Below are positions 55,974 through 64,000 of a stretch of 64,000 nt of DNA, piece by piece; the first letter of the stretch is position 1, and every line of letters begins with the position of its first letter. The stretch covers positions 1 to 64,000 of the forward strand of contig JAUIFE010000009.1 in assembly GCA_030429565.1 (NCBI GenBank). Reading direction: 5' to 3'. The DNA is from Holophagae bacterium (GTDB lineage: Bacteria > Acidobacteriota > Holophagae > Acanthopleuribacterales > Acanthopleuribacteraceae). Position numbers and translations under genes: made by a program. The notes under the pieces are model-generated. The model did no database searches, was not told where the DNA came from, and saw nothing but the letters and a program-made list of their open reading frames with translations.

Positions 55974-58670
55974 TCAGAAGCCGTATTCCTTTGGCTCGCG
56001 GAAGATGTCCCAGCTACCCTGGACGAAGGTGCGTTGGTTGGGGATGCTGCGCGGCGTGTGGGTTTCGCCGTCGTAGCTGAACGACCACAGCTCGCTTGTG
56101 TTCGAGAAGGGGTTGTGGACCACGCCGAAATGCACGTCCTCGTCACCGTTGCCCCAGTTGGTGTCGGCGAACATGACCGCCCGCGTCGGCGCTTCAAACG
56201 TCTTGGCCAGCGCAAACGCCAGCGCCTCGGCGCGACCCGCGCGTTTCCCATCGTCCGGCAAACCGGCTACAAGCGTGTTGTAAACGTCGTTGGGTTTGAG
56301 GCTGTGCTGCTGGTTGCGCAAGGCCTGCTTGACCGTGTTTTTATCCATACCCAAGCCTGTCGAGAGGCGGTCGACAAAGCTGATCACCGCTTGCCGGTTT
56401 AATGCTTGGTCGGCGTAATTCGTCAGCGCCTCCGGTTTCAGTCGTGCGTCCAAGACGTCGCTAATGTTGTCATCGCGCGACATTTGCGTGGTCAGAAAGG
56501 GGTCCAGTCCCGGCTTCAGCAAAAACGCGTGGGTTTTACTGCTGATCGGAATCGACATGTCGCGCAGCGTGCGCACGCTGTAATCGTTTTCCTCGTCGCT
56601 GACCCGTGCCTGCATGGTGCGCAGGGTGGTCAGCACGTGCGTCAACACGCTTTTGCCGTTGTTGTTGGGGTTGGCGGCCAGGGTGCCTTTTGTCACCGGC
56701 GCGCTGTTGCCGAACAGCATGCGCACCACCTTGCCGGGATCGGCGCCTTGCGTGAAACCCACCGGGTTGCCCTGTAAGTCGGCCGTGCGCGCAATCAGGT
56801 TGGCACCCAATTGCTGGGTGTTCACCTTGTCAAAGATTTCGGTCATCAGCGTGGCGTGCGTGACCGTCACCAAGTTGCCGTTGGTCCAGTTGGCGTCGTT
56901 GATGGCAATCATGTCCTGGGCCGCTTGGTGTTGAAACAAGGTTTTGACGGCGTCGGCCAAATCAGCCGGTGTTTTGAGGGTTTTGGTTTCGTTGGAGACT
57001 GGATGTTTGAAGGTAATGGTAAAACCACCGTGCGAGCTGTGGCCGTCGCCGCTCAGTTGACCGTGGACCAGCTCGGGATCGTATTTGTAGGCAAGCGCCG
57101 TGTTCATGGTTTGGCTGAACCTGGTGGTGAACTGACCCAGAAACGCTTGGTAGTTGTCCCGGTCCAGGTTGTCGACCTTGGCGACGGTGTCGTTAACGTG
57201 CAACGGAAAGGGGCGGTCGTCGTTTTCGCCGAAATTGACGGTCATGTACAGATTATCGATTTGCATCATAAGCTTGCTGCCCAGGGTTTGCGCGTGCCGC
57301 GTTTCGGCGAAACCCGAAAGCGTGTATTCCAACGAACGCATCAAGCGGTTTTCCATGGTGGCGTGGAAGGCAAACCCGGCCTTGCGTTTGGCGAGGCCCT
57401 TGTTCTCAATGGTTTGCGTGTTGTCAATAATGTTGGCCAACAACTGCTTGGGCGAGTTACGCGCGTCGGAGATCAGCCCGGCCATGCGGCCCGCTGCAGC
57501 GGTCACGGCTTCAATCTGGGCCTGGCGGTTGGTGATGCCGACGGCGTTTAAACCCTGTATCACGCCGGGAATGTCGTAGAGCTTGACCGATTCCGGCAAG
57601 TTGCGGCGGTTGACTTGGGTGACGGTTCCGCTGCTGCTGAATTTCATGGTGTGGTTGAACTGCAGATCGAGGGCGTTGTGGTTGCCGGGTAGGTCAAACA
57701 CCACCGGGTTGACCTGCGGCCCGCGCACATAGGTGCCCTGCAAGCGGTTGTTCTCAACCAAGTCTTTGAGCATGGTCAGCGTTTTGTTGTAGTGGTTGGT
57801 TTTTAAATGAATCGCGATGCTGGTACCGAAACAGGAACCGACGCTGCCCTGGCGCAAATGCGCGAGCATCGACGACAGCACGGCTTTGCGCGCGTCGCGG
57901 TTGCTGAGCACGCCGGTGGGTTTGTTGAGGGTGGCGCGAATGGTTTTGGCTTGAGCGCTGTTGCCGGCGGGCGCGGTAATGCCCGCCAGTGTGTTGCGAA
58001 AGGCACCGTTATCGCGGATGTGCGTCAGTAACTTAATCATTTCCGCACGATGCGGGCCCACTTTTAAACGGGTACCCATGCGGTCGTTGCTGAGTTGGTC
58101 GATCAGCGTGGCGACCATGTCGCGGTCGACGGTGCCGTTGGGTGCCAACACCTTGTCGGCCACGTCCAGCGCCAGCTTGGTGTTAAACGAAGCGCTGGGA
58201 TCCTGTAAGCCGCCGCGCTGCTGTTCGTGGGCGAACAGATAGGCCGATTGCAGCATCTTACCGACGGCGATATCGCGCTGGTCGTTGCCGACGACGTGGT
58301 TGATGTTGTCGCGCATCCAGGCACCGCTAACCTCGCCGCTGCCCAGCATGACCGCCGCTTTGACCTTTTGGGCGGTGTTCATGTTCTGAATCAGGACACC
58401 CGCCGTTTGCAAAATCAGTTCGGCATGGGTGCGGTGGTTCAAGTTAAACACCGGATGCTCTTGACGGTCGAGCTGAACCAAGGTGTTGAATTGGGTTTGC
58501 GTGACGCCGGTCGAGAGGTGGTTCTGGTGCGTGTGGTTAAACAGCGCCAAGGTGCGTGGCGTGCGCACGAACAAACCCAAGCGGTCCGGTCGGGTGGTAT
58601 CGACGTTGCGGCCCTGTTGAAATTGCCCGGTGACAAAACGCCGGTCCACATTGAGGTTCATTCCTTTCAT
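55974..58670 (-). CDS. Candidate secreted effector with papain-like cysteine-protease motif
   Basis: 898 residues, no signal peptide or membrane helix, and no overall family recognised. Around residue 274 the sequence RQGSVGSCFGTSIAIHL reproduces the papain/calpain oxyanion-nucleophile pattern (Q274-x5-C280). Near the C-terminus DEDVHFGVVHNPFSNTSELW offers His847 and Asn853 as possible partners. The N-terminal ~80 residues are polar and Asn/Gln/Thr-rich, as in type III effectors. Upstream in the same operon are two CesT-like chaperone candidates. Together this suggests a cysteine-protease-like effector delivered by a type III system; no secretion-apparatus gene is in the window. The start at 58670 has AAAGGA seven bases upstream. 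A structural role cannot be excluded. Confidence 0.6.
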   Translation of the reverse strand: MKGMNLNVDRRFVTGQFQQGRNVDTTRPDRLGLFVRTPRTLALFNHTHQNHLSTGVTQTQFNTLVQLDRQEHPVFNLNHRTHAELILQTAGVLIQNMNTAQKVKAAVMLGSGEVSGAWMRDNINHVVGNDQRDIAVGKMLQSAYLFAHEQQRGGLQDPSASFNTKLALDVADKVLAPNGTVDRDMVATLIDQLSNDRMGTRLKVGPHRAEMIKLLTHIRDNGAFRNTLAGITAPAGNSAQAKTIRATLNKPTGVLSNRDARKAVLSSMLAHLRQGSVGSCFGTSIAIHLKTNHYNKTLTMLKDLVENNRLQGTYVRGPQVNPVVFDLPGNHNALDLQFNHTMKFSSSGTVTQVNRRNLPESVKLYDIPGVIQGLNAVGITNRQAQIEAVTAAAGRMAGLISDARNSPKQLLANIIDNTQTIENKGLAKRKAGFAFHATMENRLMRSLEYTLSGFAETRHAQTLGSKLMMQIDNLYMTVNFGENDDRPFPLHVNDTVAKVDNLDRDNYQAFLGQFTTRFSQTMNTALAYKYDPELVHGQLSGDGHSSHGGFTITFKHPVSNETKTLKTPADLADAVKTLFQHQAAQDMIAINDANWTNGNLVTVTHATLMTEIFDKVNTQQLGANLIARTADLQGNPVGFTQGADPGKVVRMLFGNSAPVTKGTLAANPNNNGKSVLTHVLTTLRTMQARVSDEENDYSVRTLRDMSIPISSKTHAFLLKPGLDPFLTTQMSRDDNISDVLDARLKPEALTNYADQALNRQAVISFVDRLSTGLGMDKNTVKQALRNQQHSLKPNDVYNTLVAGLPDDGKRAGRAEALAFALAKTFEAPTRAVMFADTNWGNGDEDVHFGVVHNPFSNTSELWSFSYDGETHTPRSIPNQRTFVQGSWDIFREPKEYGF

Positions 58671-58769
58671 CAGTCGGTCCTTTCAGTGACGGCCGTGCCT
58701 GGTAACGCGGCGGGCCGTGGGCGGCGACACGCGGTCCAATGGGTGTGTCGGTGGTTGGACGGGATCGGG

Positions 58770-59258
58770 TTAGGCGAGGGTCCAGGGTTGCGGCGGGGGC
58801 ACGGCGGTCGACGGCTGTTGCGGTTGGTGGTCTTGCTCGGTGGCGCCGTGATCGGTGCCGGCTTGGCCGTGGAAGGCCTGCCACAGTTGCACGGCGTTGG
58901 CGGCAAAAGCGTCGTAGGCGGCCCACAAGGCTTCGGCGTCGAGCCCGTCCCAGGCAATGCTTTGGTTGAAAACCAGGCGGTTCTGGTGGCGGTCGAGCGC
59001 CAAAGCGGCGTCACCGGTTAAGGTGTCGTGACTGTTGATGCGCAGGCTGTGGCGACAGACCTGGGCCACTGCTTCATCGCTAAGGCCTTGTAACGGCAAT
59101 AGTTCGGTAAAGAGCAGGATGGTCGTGGCCTGTTCGCCGGTGGCCAACACCACCTCGAGCGTGTCGTCGACCAGGAAGGTGGCGGTGCCGTCGTGGTTCA
59201 GGGCCGCGCCTGGCTGGGTTTCGGCCAACCATTGGTTGAGGCGTTCAATCGGCGACAT
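58770..59258 (-). CDS. CesT-like type III secretion chaperone candidate
   Basis: About 162 residues; the first ~130 follow the small alpha/beta chaperone pattern: helix (SPIERLNQWLAETQPGAALN), strands (TATFLVDDTLEVVLATGE, TILLFTELLPLQ), helix (SDEAVAQVCRHSLRIN), strands (GDAALALDRHQNRLVFNQSI) and a final helix (LDAEALWAAYDAFAANAVQLW). The tail is a Pro/Gln-rich extension. Such proteins bind the N-terminus of an effector encoded next to them; here the 898-residue protein follows directly. The start at 59258 (GGGGGTG upstream) overlaps the previous gene's end by 14 bases. Assignment is by pattern only. Confidence 0.6.
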   Translation of the reverse strand: MSPIERLNQWLAETQPGAALNHDGTATFLVDDTLEVVLATGEQATTILLFTELLPLQGLSDEAVAQVCRHSLRINSHDTLTGDAALALDRHQNRLVFNQSIAWDGLDAEALWAAYDAFAANAVQLWQAFHGQAGTDHGATEQDHQPQQPSTAVPPPQPWTLA

Positions 59259-59760
59259 CGTCACCCCCATCGGGTGCGAGCGGTAACAGCTCTTGGCGAA
59301 TCGGCGTTTGGCGCGATGTCAGCGGCCAGGGAACCGTCACGCGGAAAGGCACTAAGTTGTGCGGCGCCATGTTGTAAAAGACCAGGTTGGCGCCGTCGCG
59401 TTTGGGGCTGTCGATTTCATCGACTAGGTAAGGTGCGTAATGGGCGTGGGCCGGGTCTGGATTGTCGGCGCGTTGTGCGAGCGCTTGTTGGTAGCGGGTT
59501 TTAAAAGCGTCGGCATCGTCAATTAATTGGAAGGGTGCTTCGAAAAGAATGAAATTGGCGATGCGGGCCGCCAGCAGCGGCGTGCTTGCGGCATCGTCCG
59601 GGCTGAGCAGCGCCAGCGCGTCGAAGGCGTTGTGATAGTCGCGTTCGCCGTGGCGCACGACGGCCTGCAGGTCGCCTTCGGCCGCTTCGTAAAAAAGGAA
59701 CAGCGGCTCACCGCGAAAGTCGCACCAGTAAGTGAGATTGGCGGGGAAAGTGGTTTGCAT
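59245..59760 (-). CDS. Hypothetical protein of the effector operon
   Basis: 171 residues with AAGGAG six bases before the ATG. N-terminal strands (LTYWCDFRGEPLFLFYEAAE) precede a helical middle and a C-terminal section with VDEIDSPKRDGANLVFYNM and VPFRVTVPWPL. No family recognised. It is placed between the two chaperone-like genes and overlaps the second, so it is part of the same transcript. It could be another chaperone, a regulator or a small effector. Confidence 0.6.
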   Translation of the reverse strand: MQTTFPANLTYWCDFRGEPLFLFYEAAEGDLQAVVRHGERDYHNAFDALALLSPDDAASTPLLAARIANFILFEAPFQLIDDADAFKTRYQQALAQRADNPDPAHAHYAPYLVDEIDSPKRDGANLVFYNMAPHNLVPFRVTVPWPLTSRQTPIRQELLPLAPDGGDDVAD

Positions 59761-59786
59761 GAAAACTCCTTGGCGTCCGGGTGGCG

Positions 59787-60221
59787 CTAAACCGAAGGAT
59801 GGAAAGCGGGGTCGTTCGGGTGCGCGGCAAGCTGCGTGGTTAAGGCCGTCGCGGTGGCGATCAACTCACCGGTGATGTTGATAAAACGGTTTTGGTCGAG
59901 GTGACTGAGTGCTTGACAGTAAAGGAGTTGTACGCGATCCGGTTTGTCGATCAGGGCCAGGCGTGCACCGCGTGTTGCTTCCTGGAGGTGGTTCAAGGCG
60001 GCCAAGTGGGTTAGTTGCGCGTCGCTCAGTGGGGCGTTGTCACGGGTGACGTAAATCGGCAGCGCCCAGTGGAGTCGGCCCGCTGTGTCGTCCAGGTAAA
60101 GGGAAAGGGGGCGTTCTGGCGCCGGCGCCAGGTCCAGCCTGTTTTCGTCGTCCAGACGTAGGTTGCGGTCTGGATGGAGGGCGTACAGCCACGAATTGAC
60201 GAGGTTCCGTGCTTCTTGCAT
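59787..60221 (-). CDS. Second CesT-like chaperone candidate
   Basis: 144 residues. Helix (EARNLVNSWLYALHPDRN), paired strands (RLDLAPAPERPLSLYLDDTA, RLHWALPIYVT), helix (SDAQLTHLAALNHLQEAT), strands (ARLALIDKPDRVQLLYCQAL) and a final helix (RFINITGELIATATALTTQL) follow the order expected for Tir/CesT chaperones. AAGGAG lies 9-10 bases before the ATG. First gene of the reverse-strand operon that ends with the 898-residue protein. Confidence 0.55.
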   Translation of the reverse strand: MQEARNLVNSWLYALHPDRNLRLDDENRLDLAPAPERPLSLYLDDTAGRLHWALPIYVTRDNAPLSDAQLTHLAALNHLQEATRGARLALIDKPDRVQLLYCQALSHLDQNRFINITGELIATATALTTQLAAHPNDPAFHPSV

Positions 60222-60490
60222 GGGCCGGTCTCCTTCTGCGGTGTTCCTGATGGGGTGGAACCCAAGGGTGAGCGGCGTTTCGGCGGCGGCGCCAAAACGC
60301 GGGCGAATCGAAGGTGAGGAGCTGTTGTCGCCGGGAAAAAGCGGGTTGGTGCGTGGCCGGCGGGAACGTGGGATCGGCCGTGTTCTGAGAGATAGTGTGA
60401 ATTTCCATCATAAAGGAAATGCCCCATGCGGGGTAATTTTATTTAAGGTGATTCTGCCGGTTTCCCGGTCGTTTGCGTGTCACCAACGAG
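60222..60490. promoter_or_regulatory. Upstream region of the candidate effector operon
   Basis: About 270 bases with no supported gene. It must contain the promoter of the leftward operon. No recognised activator box was found by eye. Confidence 0.35.
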
Positions 60491-60517
60491 AAAAAGCGAA
60501 GCCGGAGCTTCGCTTTT
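60491..60517. terminator. Terminator after TSP3 paralogue 2
   Basis: AAAAAGCGAAGC/GCTTCGCTTTTT forms a perfect 12-bp stem with a short loop, usable from both sides. A near-identical terminator lies after paralogue 3 (61983-62010). Confidence 0.88.
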
Positions 60518-60546
60518 TGCGGTGAGACCTTGGTGGCTTCAGGTGA

Positions 60547-61482
60547 TTATTTGCCGCATTCGCCGCCGCGGAGTGAATAGGTGGTTCCGGTGAGTTTCAG
60601 GGTTTGCTTGCCGTCGGTTGGCTCGGTGTAGAGGGTGCGATTGGTGACACAGTCGTAAAAACGCGTGTGGACTTCGATCACGTCGTAAAGGTAGATGATC
60701 TCGTGGTAAATGCCGTTGAGGCAGATCAAACGCCCGGTGGGGACGACAATTTTGCTGACGGTGACTTCCATCGGTTGGGATTTAACGTTGTTGCTGTCGC
60801 ATTTGTCGCCGATGCCGTCGCGGTCGCAATCGCTTTGGTTGGCGTTGGCAACGTAGTCACAGTTGTCGTAGTAGCTGGTGATACCGTCACCGTCGGGGTC
60901 GCCGCTGCACGAGGGGTGGCCGGCCCACTGCGGGCAGTTGCAGTTGCGCACGTCGTCGCGGCAATCAATCAGGGTCAAGCTGCTGACTTTGCCGGTTTTG
61001 ACGCGGCGCTCGGTCACGTTGGCGGGAACCACCGAGATCTCGGCGAGTGGACTGCCCGCTTCGGCGTCGGCGGTGGCGCCCCAGGCAAGGATGTCGTCGT
61101 AGCTGAATTCATCGAACGGCTGCCCGTCCAGCAGGGCTTGGAAACGAATGGCACTGCCCGCGTCATGCAGGGCGGCGAACTCGGCGGCTTTGCCGGCATC
61201 GGAGGCGAACAGCAACACCACCGCGTCTTGGTCCAATTCGTCGATCATGTGGGTTTCTTCGAAGCGCAATTGTTCTTCAACACGTACTTGGAAAACCAAG
61301 TTCTCGGCGCCGGCCACATCGCCGATTAACACGGGATAGAAGATCGAGCGGTGGGTGGGTTTGGCCAACTTGATTGCGGCCTGGTCGGCGTTAATGTCGG
61401 TGATGGGCAGGTCGTTGGCGGAAAAAGCGAAAGCGGTGGTGAAGAACAGGGCGAGGCCCAATAAACAATATTTGAAACTCAT
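60547..61482 (-). CDS. Secreted thrombospondin type-3 repeat protein, paralogue 2
   Basis: 311 residues: signal peptide (LLGLALFFTTAFAFSANDL), a domain with HRSIFYPVLIGDVAGAENL, the Cys-rich segment RDDVRNCNCPQWAGHPSCSG, calcium motifs DPDGDGITSYYDNCDYV and DCDRDGIGDKCDSN, then a C-terminal domain ending RGGECGK. Most of the sequence is identical with paralogue 3 and clearly similar to paralogue 1. It is the left unit of a ~1.5-kb tandem duplication. GGAG precedes the ATG. Role unknown. Confidence 0.82.
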   Translation of the reverse strand: MSFKYCLLGLALFFTTAFAFSANDLPITDINADQAAIKLAKPTHRSIFYPVLIGDVAGAENLVFQVRVEEQLRFEETHMIDELDQDAVVLLFASDAGKAAEFAALHDAGSAIRFQALLDGQPFDEFSYDDILAWGATADAEAGSPLAEISVVPANVTERRVKTGKVSSLTLIDCRDDVRNCNCPQWAGHPSCSGDPDGDGITSYYDNCDYVANANQSDCDRDGIGDKCDSNNVKSQPMEVTVSKIVVPTGRLICLNGIYHEIIYLYDVIEVHTRFYDCVTNRTLYTEPTDGKQTLKLTGTTYSLRGGECGK

Positions 61483-61721
61483 GAAGGACTCCTTGGCGAG
61501 GGTGGGGTGGGCCGGCGCCGAAGCCGACGCCGGGTGGGACCGAAATCAAAAGCGCGCTATGCGGTAATCGCAAAGACGCGGTGGGCGATGTACCGATAAG
61601 TCGTGGACAAGCTGCCGGCGTTGGGCGGCGGGTTGTTGTGCTGCAAAGGTTACAGCGCCGTCGACGCAGCCGGTTGTCTCACTGCACCAAGGATAAAGCC
61701 CCGCGCAAAAATCCCTCAGTG

Positions 61722-61779
61722 CCGCCAGTCATGACCTTTCGTGAAAGTCCTAACGGCTGACCCGTGACAGCTGTCATGG
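61722..61779. promoter_or_regulatory. Conserved palindromic element upstream of paralogue 2
   Basis: CATGAC, TCGTGAAAGTC and a perfect TGACAGCTGTCA (61765-61776) continuing into TG, giving an outer GTCATG. The same block lies upstream of paralogue 3 (palindrome 63264-63275), and its core is kept upstream of paralogue 1. Candidate operator. Confidence 0.5.
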
Positions 61780-61982
61780 GTTGCGGGCTGATCGCGCCGG
61801 TCCTGGCTCAAGGGATGAAGGTGTCGCGGGCGCTGTGGTTTCGCTCAGTTGGCGCAAGCGTTAAAAAAGTGCGTGTCCTGGCTTGCCAGTGTCCTTATTG
61901 AGATGGGGGAGCCGGCTTTGACAAAAAGTGAGTGTCCCGGTTTTTTCTCCCGGTTTTTTCTTTTAGCCAGACACCAACGAGA

Positions 61983-62010
61983 AAAAGCGAAGCCGGCGCT
62001 TCGCTTTTTT
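61983..62010. terminator. Terminator after TSP3 paralogue 3
   Basis: AAAAAGCGAAGC/GCTTCGCTTTTTT, the duplicate of the terminator at 60491-60517, with a one-base change in the loop. Confidence 0.88.
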
Positions 62011-62045
62011 AGGTGAGATCTTGGTGGGCGTTTCGGGTTAGGTGG

Positions 62046-62981
62046 TTATTTGCCGCATTCGCCGCCACGGGGTGAATAAGTGACGCCGGCGAACTCGGTG
62101 GTTTGCCTGCCGTCGGTTGGCACGGTGTAGAGGGTGCGGTTGGTGACACAGTCGTAGAAGCGGGTGTGGATTTCGTTGACGTTGTAAATGTTGATGACTT
62201 CTTGGTAAAGGCCGTTGTGGCAAACAATGCGGCCGGTGGGAACGCCTCTTTGGGTGACCGTGACTTCGATGGGTTGGGATTTAACGTTGTTGGTGTCGCA
62301 TTTGTCGCCGATGCCGTCGCGGTCGCAGTCGCTTTGGTTGGCATTGGCCACGTAATCGCAGTTGTCGTAGTAGCTGGTGATACCGTCGCCGTCGGGGTCG
62401 CCGCTGCAGGAGGGGTGGCCGGCCCACTGCGGGCAGTTGCAGTTGCGCACGTCGTCGCGGCAATCAATCAGAGTCAAGCTGCTGACTTTGCCGGTTTTGA
62501 CGCGGCGTTGGGTCACGTTGGCGGGAACCACGGAGATTTCGGCGAGCGGGCTGCCGGCGTCGGCGTCGGCGGTGGCGCCCCAGGCAAGGATGTCGTCATA
62601 GCTGAATTCATCGAACGGCTGCCCGTCGAGCAGGGCTTGGAAACGAATCGCGCTACCGGCCTGGTAAAGCGCGGCAAACTCGGCGGCTTTACTAGAATCG
62701 GAGGCGAACAGCAACAAAACCGCATCTTGGTCCAATTCGTCAATCAGGTGGGTTTCTTCGAAGTGCAACTGTTCTTCAACGCGGACTTGGAACACCAGGT
62801 GCTCGGCACCGGCCACATCACCGATAAAAACAGGGTAAAAAAGTGAGTTGTGGGTTGGTGCGGCTGATTCAATCGTCGCGGCATCGGTGTCGACGTCGGC
62901 CATTTTGAGATCGTTGGCGGAAAAAGCAAAAGCGGTGGTGAAGAACAGGGCGAGGCCCAATAAACAATATTTGAAACGCAT
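62046..62981 (-). CDS. Secreted thrombospondin type-3 repeat protein, paralogue 3
   Basis: 311 residues, the right-hand copy of the tandem duplication. The signal peptide, DPDGDGITSYYDNCDYV and DCDRDGIGDKCDTN motifs and all cysteines of paralogue 2 are kept. Differences are concentrated after the signal peptide (DLKMADVDTDAATIESAAPT) and in the C-terminal domain (QRGVPTGRIVCHNGLYQEV). Retention of both frames with substitutions but no frameshift suggests that both are functional. GGAG upstream of the start. Confidence 0.82.
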   Translation of the reverse strand: MRFKYCLLGLALFFTTAFAFSANDLKMADVDTDAATIESAAPTHNSLFYPVFIGDVAGAEHLVFQVRVEEQLHFEETHLIDELDQDAVLLLFASDSSKAAEFAALYQAGSAIRFQALLDGQPFDEFSYDDILAWGATADADAGSPLAEISVVPANVTQRRVKTGKVSSLTLIDCRDDVRNCNCPQWAGHPSCSGDPDGDGITSYYDNCDYVANANQSDCDRDGIGDKCDTNNVKSQPIEVTVTQRGVPTGRIVCHNGLYQEVINIYNVNEIHTRFYDCVTNRTLYTVPTDGRQTTEFAGVTYSPRGGECGK

Positions 62982-63217
62982 GAAGGACTCCTTGGTGAGG
63001 GTAGGGTGCGCCGGCGCCGAAGCCGACGCCGGGCGGGACCGAAATAAAAAGCGCGCTGTGCGGTAATCGCAAAGACGCGGTGGTCGGTTTACCGATAGGT
63101 GGTGGCGGTGAGCCGGTTTGCCTTGGCGGGTTGTTGTGCTGCAAGGAATCCAGCGCCGCCGTGAAGCGTTGTCCGTCTCACTGAACCAAGGATAAAGCGC
63201 CGCGCGAAAATCCCTCA

Positions 63218-63275
63218 GTGCCGCCAGTCATGACCTTGCGTGAAAGTCCTAACGGTCCATCCGTGACAGCTGTCA
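63218..63275. promoter_or_regulatory. Conserved palindromic element upstream of paralogue 3
   Basis: Copy of the element at 61722-61779 with a perfect TGACAGCTGTCA at 63264-63275, about 280 bases upstream of the start codon. Confidence 0.5.
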
Positions 63276-63520
63276 TGGGTTGCGGGCCGATCGCGCCGGT
63301 CCTGGCTCAAGAGATGAAGGTGTCGCGGGCGCTGTGGTTTCGCTCAGTTGGCGCAAGCGTTAAAAAAGTGCGTGTCCTGGCTTGCCAGTGTCCTTATTGA
63401 GATGGGGGAGCCGGCTTTGACAAAAAGTGAGTGTCCCGGTTTTTTTCCCCGGTTTTTTCCCGGCTTTTCCGTCTGCGTCGCAGCGGACTTGGCGGCAATG
63501 GGGTTGCTACCCCTCACGAC

Positions 63521-63560
63521 CAAAAAGGGCGTGATGCACCTCATTGGTTCATCACGCCCT
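63521..63560 (-). terminator. Terminator of the LamG-like gene
   Basis: AGGGCGTGATG (63526-63536) and CATCACGCCCT (63550-63560) form a perfect 11-bp stem. On the reverse strand it is followed by TTTTTGG, 25 bases after the stop of the gene at the right edge. Confidence 0.88.
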
Positions 63561-63585
63561 GTGGCTATTGACCCATTATCGTGAA

Positions 63586-64000
63586 CTATTTGCGATACTT
63601 GGCTTTCAGGTAACGCGTGATCAGCTCAATCTCATTTTGCGTTAGCACGCGATCGTAAATGAACACTTCCGCGACATCGAGGTCCGAAACTTCGTTGTTG
63701 AAATTACCGCTGTGGGCGTTCAGGCCGAGTTGGCCGGGATTACCCGCCGGATTGGTGCTGACCGTTTCATTCTCACCATTGCGGTAATAGAAGCTTTGGT
63801 GTCTGGTGCCGACGGCCACGTGAACCTCGAACACATCGTCTTCAGCGGTGTTGTTGAAGTTTGTGACCCACCCTGCGGCATAGTGTCCGGTGTTGCCGTT
63901 CCAACGGCCCAACAGCCAGTTGCTGCCGCGTGCGTGCAGACCGCGGCCCCGGTTGGCTCCCTGGCTGTTGTAGGCATCCACCAAGAAAATGGTATAGGGT
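63586..64000 (-). CDS. Partial CDS, C-terminal LamG/concanavalin-like domain
   Basis: About 138 residues of an open frame that runs off the right edge. The sequence fits the end of a LamG-like jelly-roll domain: NTAEDDVFEVHVAVGTRHQ, then YYRNGENETVSTNP and the typical closing segment DLDVAEVFIYDRVLTQNEI with a last helix ITRYLKAKY. Such domains occur in large secreted or surface proteins and bind glycans or proteins. The true start lies beyond the window; an internal TTG at 63984 is not the start because the frame continues upstream. Confidence 0.75.
   Translation of the reverse strand, partial: PYTIFLVDAYNSQGANRGRGLHARGSNWLLGRWNGNTGHYAAGWVTNFNNTAEDDVFEVHVAVGTRHQSFYYRNGENETVSTNPAGNPGQLGLNAHSGNFNNEVSDLDVAEVFIYDRVLTQNEIELITRYLKAKYRK

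Larger units (their letters stand above)
60490..63480. repeat. Tandem duplication of about 1.5 kb
   Basis: Unit 1 (about 60490-61985) and unit 2 (about 61983-63480) are offset by 1499 bases, measured between both gene starts (61482, 62981) and between the upstream palindromes (61765, 63264). Each unit holds a terminator, a TSP3 gene and about 500 bases of upstream sequence. The distal ~150 bases (e.g. 61800-61950 and 63300-63450) are almost identical; the sequence nearer the start codons has diverged more. Confidence 0.9.

Noticed and set aside
60604..61329. A Val/Gly-rich frame opposite TSP3 paralogue 2, also present opposite paralogue 3
   Set aside because: Mirror of Asp-rich codons of the calcium motifs (GAC/GTC); its conservation merely follows the duplicated gene.
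61680..61740. A sigma-54-like promoter (GGCAC ... TTTTTGC) on the reverse strand upstream of TSP3 paralogue 2
   Set aside because: The spacing between the GG and GC elements is about 15 bases instead of 10.
63218..63400. Small frame in the upstream region of TSP3 paralogue 3
   Set aside because: The matching position in the other unit of the duplication (about 61720-61900) contains stop codons in this frame, so it is not conserved as coding sequence.

Overview
The window is about 58-60% GC by eye, densely coded and clearly bacterial. A periplasmic nitrate reductase, a TonB-dependent receptor, many lipoprotein and Sec/Tat signal peptides and a futalosine-route menaquinone gene (mqnC) point to a Gram-negative, respiring, non-enteric organism. 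A marine or host-associated Acidobacteriota (Holophagae/Acanthopleuribacter-like) would fit, but that is an inference from gene content only. No rRNA or tRNA gene was recognised.

Layout. 1-7.1 kb: the start of a reverse-strand gene at the edge, an ArsI/CadI dioxygenase with a SigZ-like sigma factor, a small unknown gene, a TPR/coiled-coil protein, and the tldD-pmbA pair. 7.5-14.6 kb: a CMD-family protein and a tightly overlapping reverse-strand nitrate reductase operon (napD, a possible 66-aa gene, napA, napB, a tetraheme cytochrome, a four-cluster ferredoxin and an NrfD-type membrane protein). 14.9-19 kb: an M28 peptidase lipoprotein, small unknown genes and two nearly identical 181-bp multi-hairpin repeats. 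18.7-26.5 kb: a CarH/LitR-like regulator divergent from a seven-gene lipid-modification operon (desaturase, FAD protein, DUF1365, two CFA-type methyltransferases, DUF1475-like, DUF1295). 26.6-29.1 kb: mqnC and an unusual radical SAM protein. 29.1-33.6 kb: a secreted thrombospondin-type-3 protein, a membrane-anchored unknown protein and a propeller lipoprotein.

33.6-55.6 kb is dominated by three large CRISPR arrays (81, 37 and 38 repeats), each with its own repeat variant and all preceded by the same 179-bp leader. No cas gene is present in the window. Between the arrays lie a flavin amine oxidase, a copy of the unknown membrane protein broken by a TGG-to-TAG stop, an arsS-arsM pair, a 980-aa TonB receptor and a small unknown gene.

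55.9-60.2 kb is a reverse-strand operon of two CesT-like chaperone candidates, one unknown protein and an 898-aa protein with a papain-like Q-x5-C motif; it reads like a type III secretion effector/chaperone cassette. 60.5-63.5 kb is a ~1.5-kb tandem duplication carrying two more copies of the thrombospondin-type-3 protein, and the right edge holds the end of a LamG-like gene.

The most interesting material is the cas-less three-array CRISPR region with its shared spacer and array-linked paralogues, the candidate effector operon, and the lipid operon whose regulator appears to have lost its cobalamin ligands.
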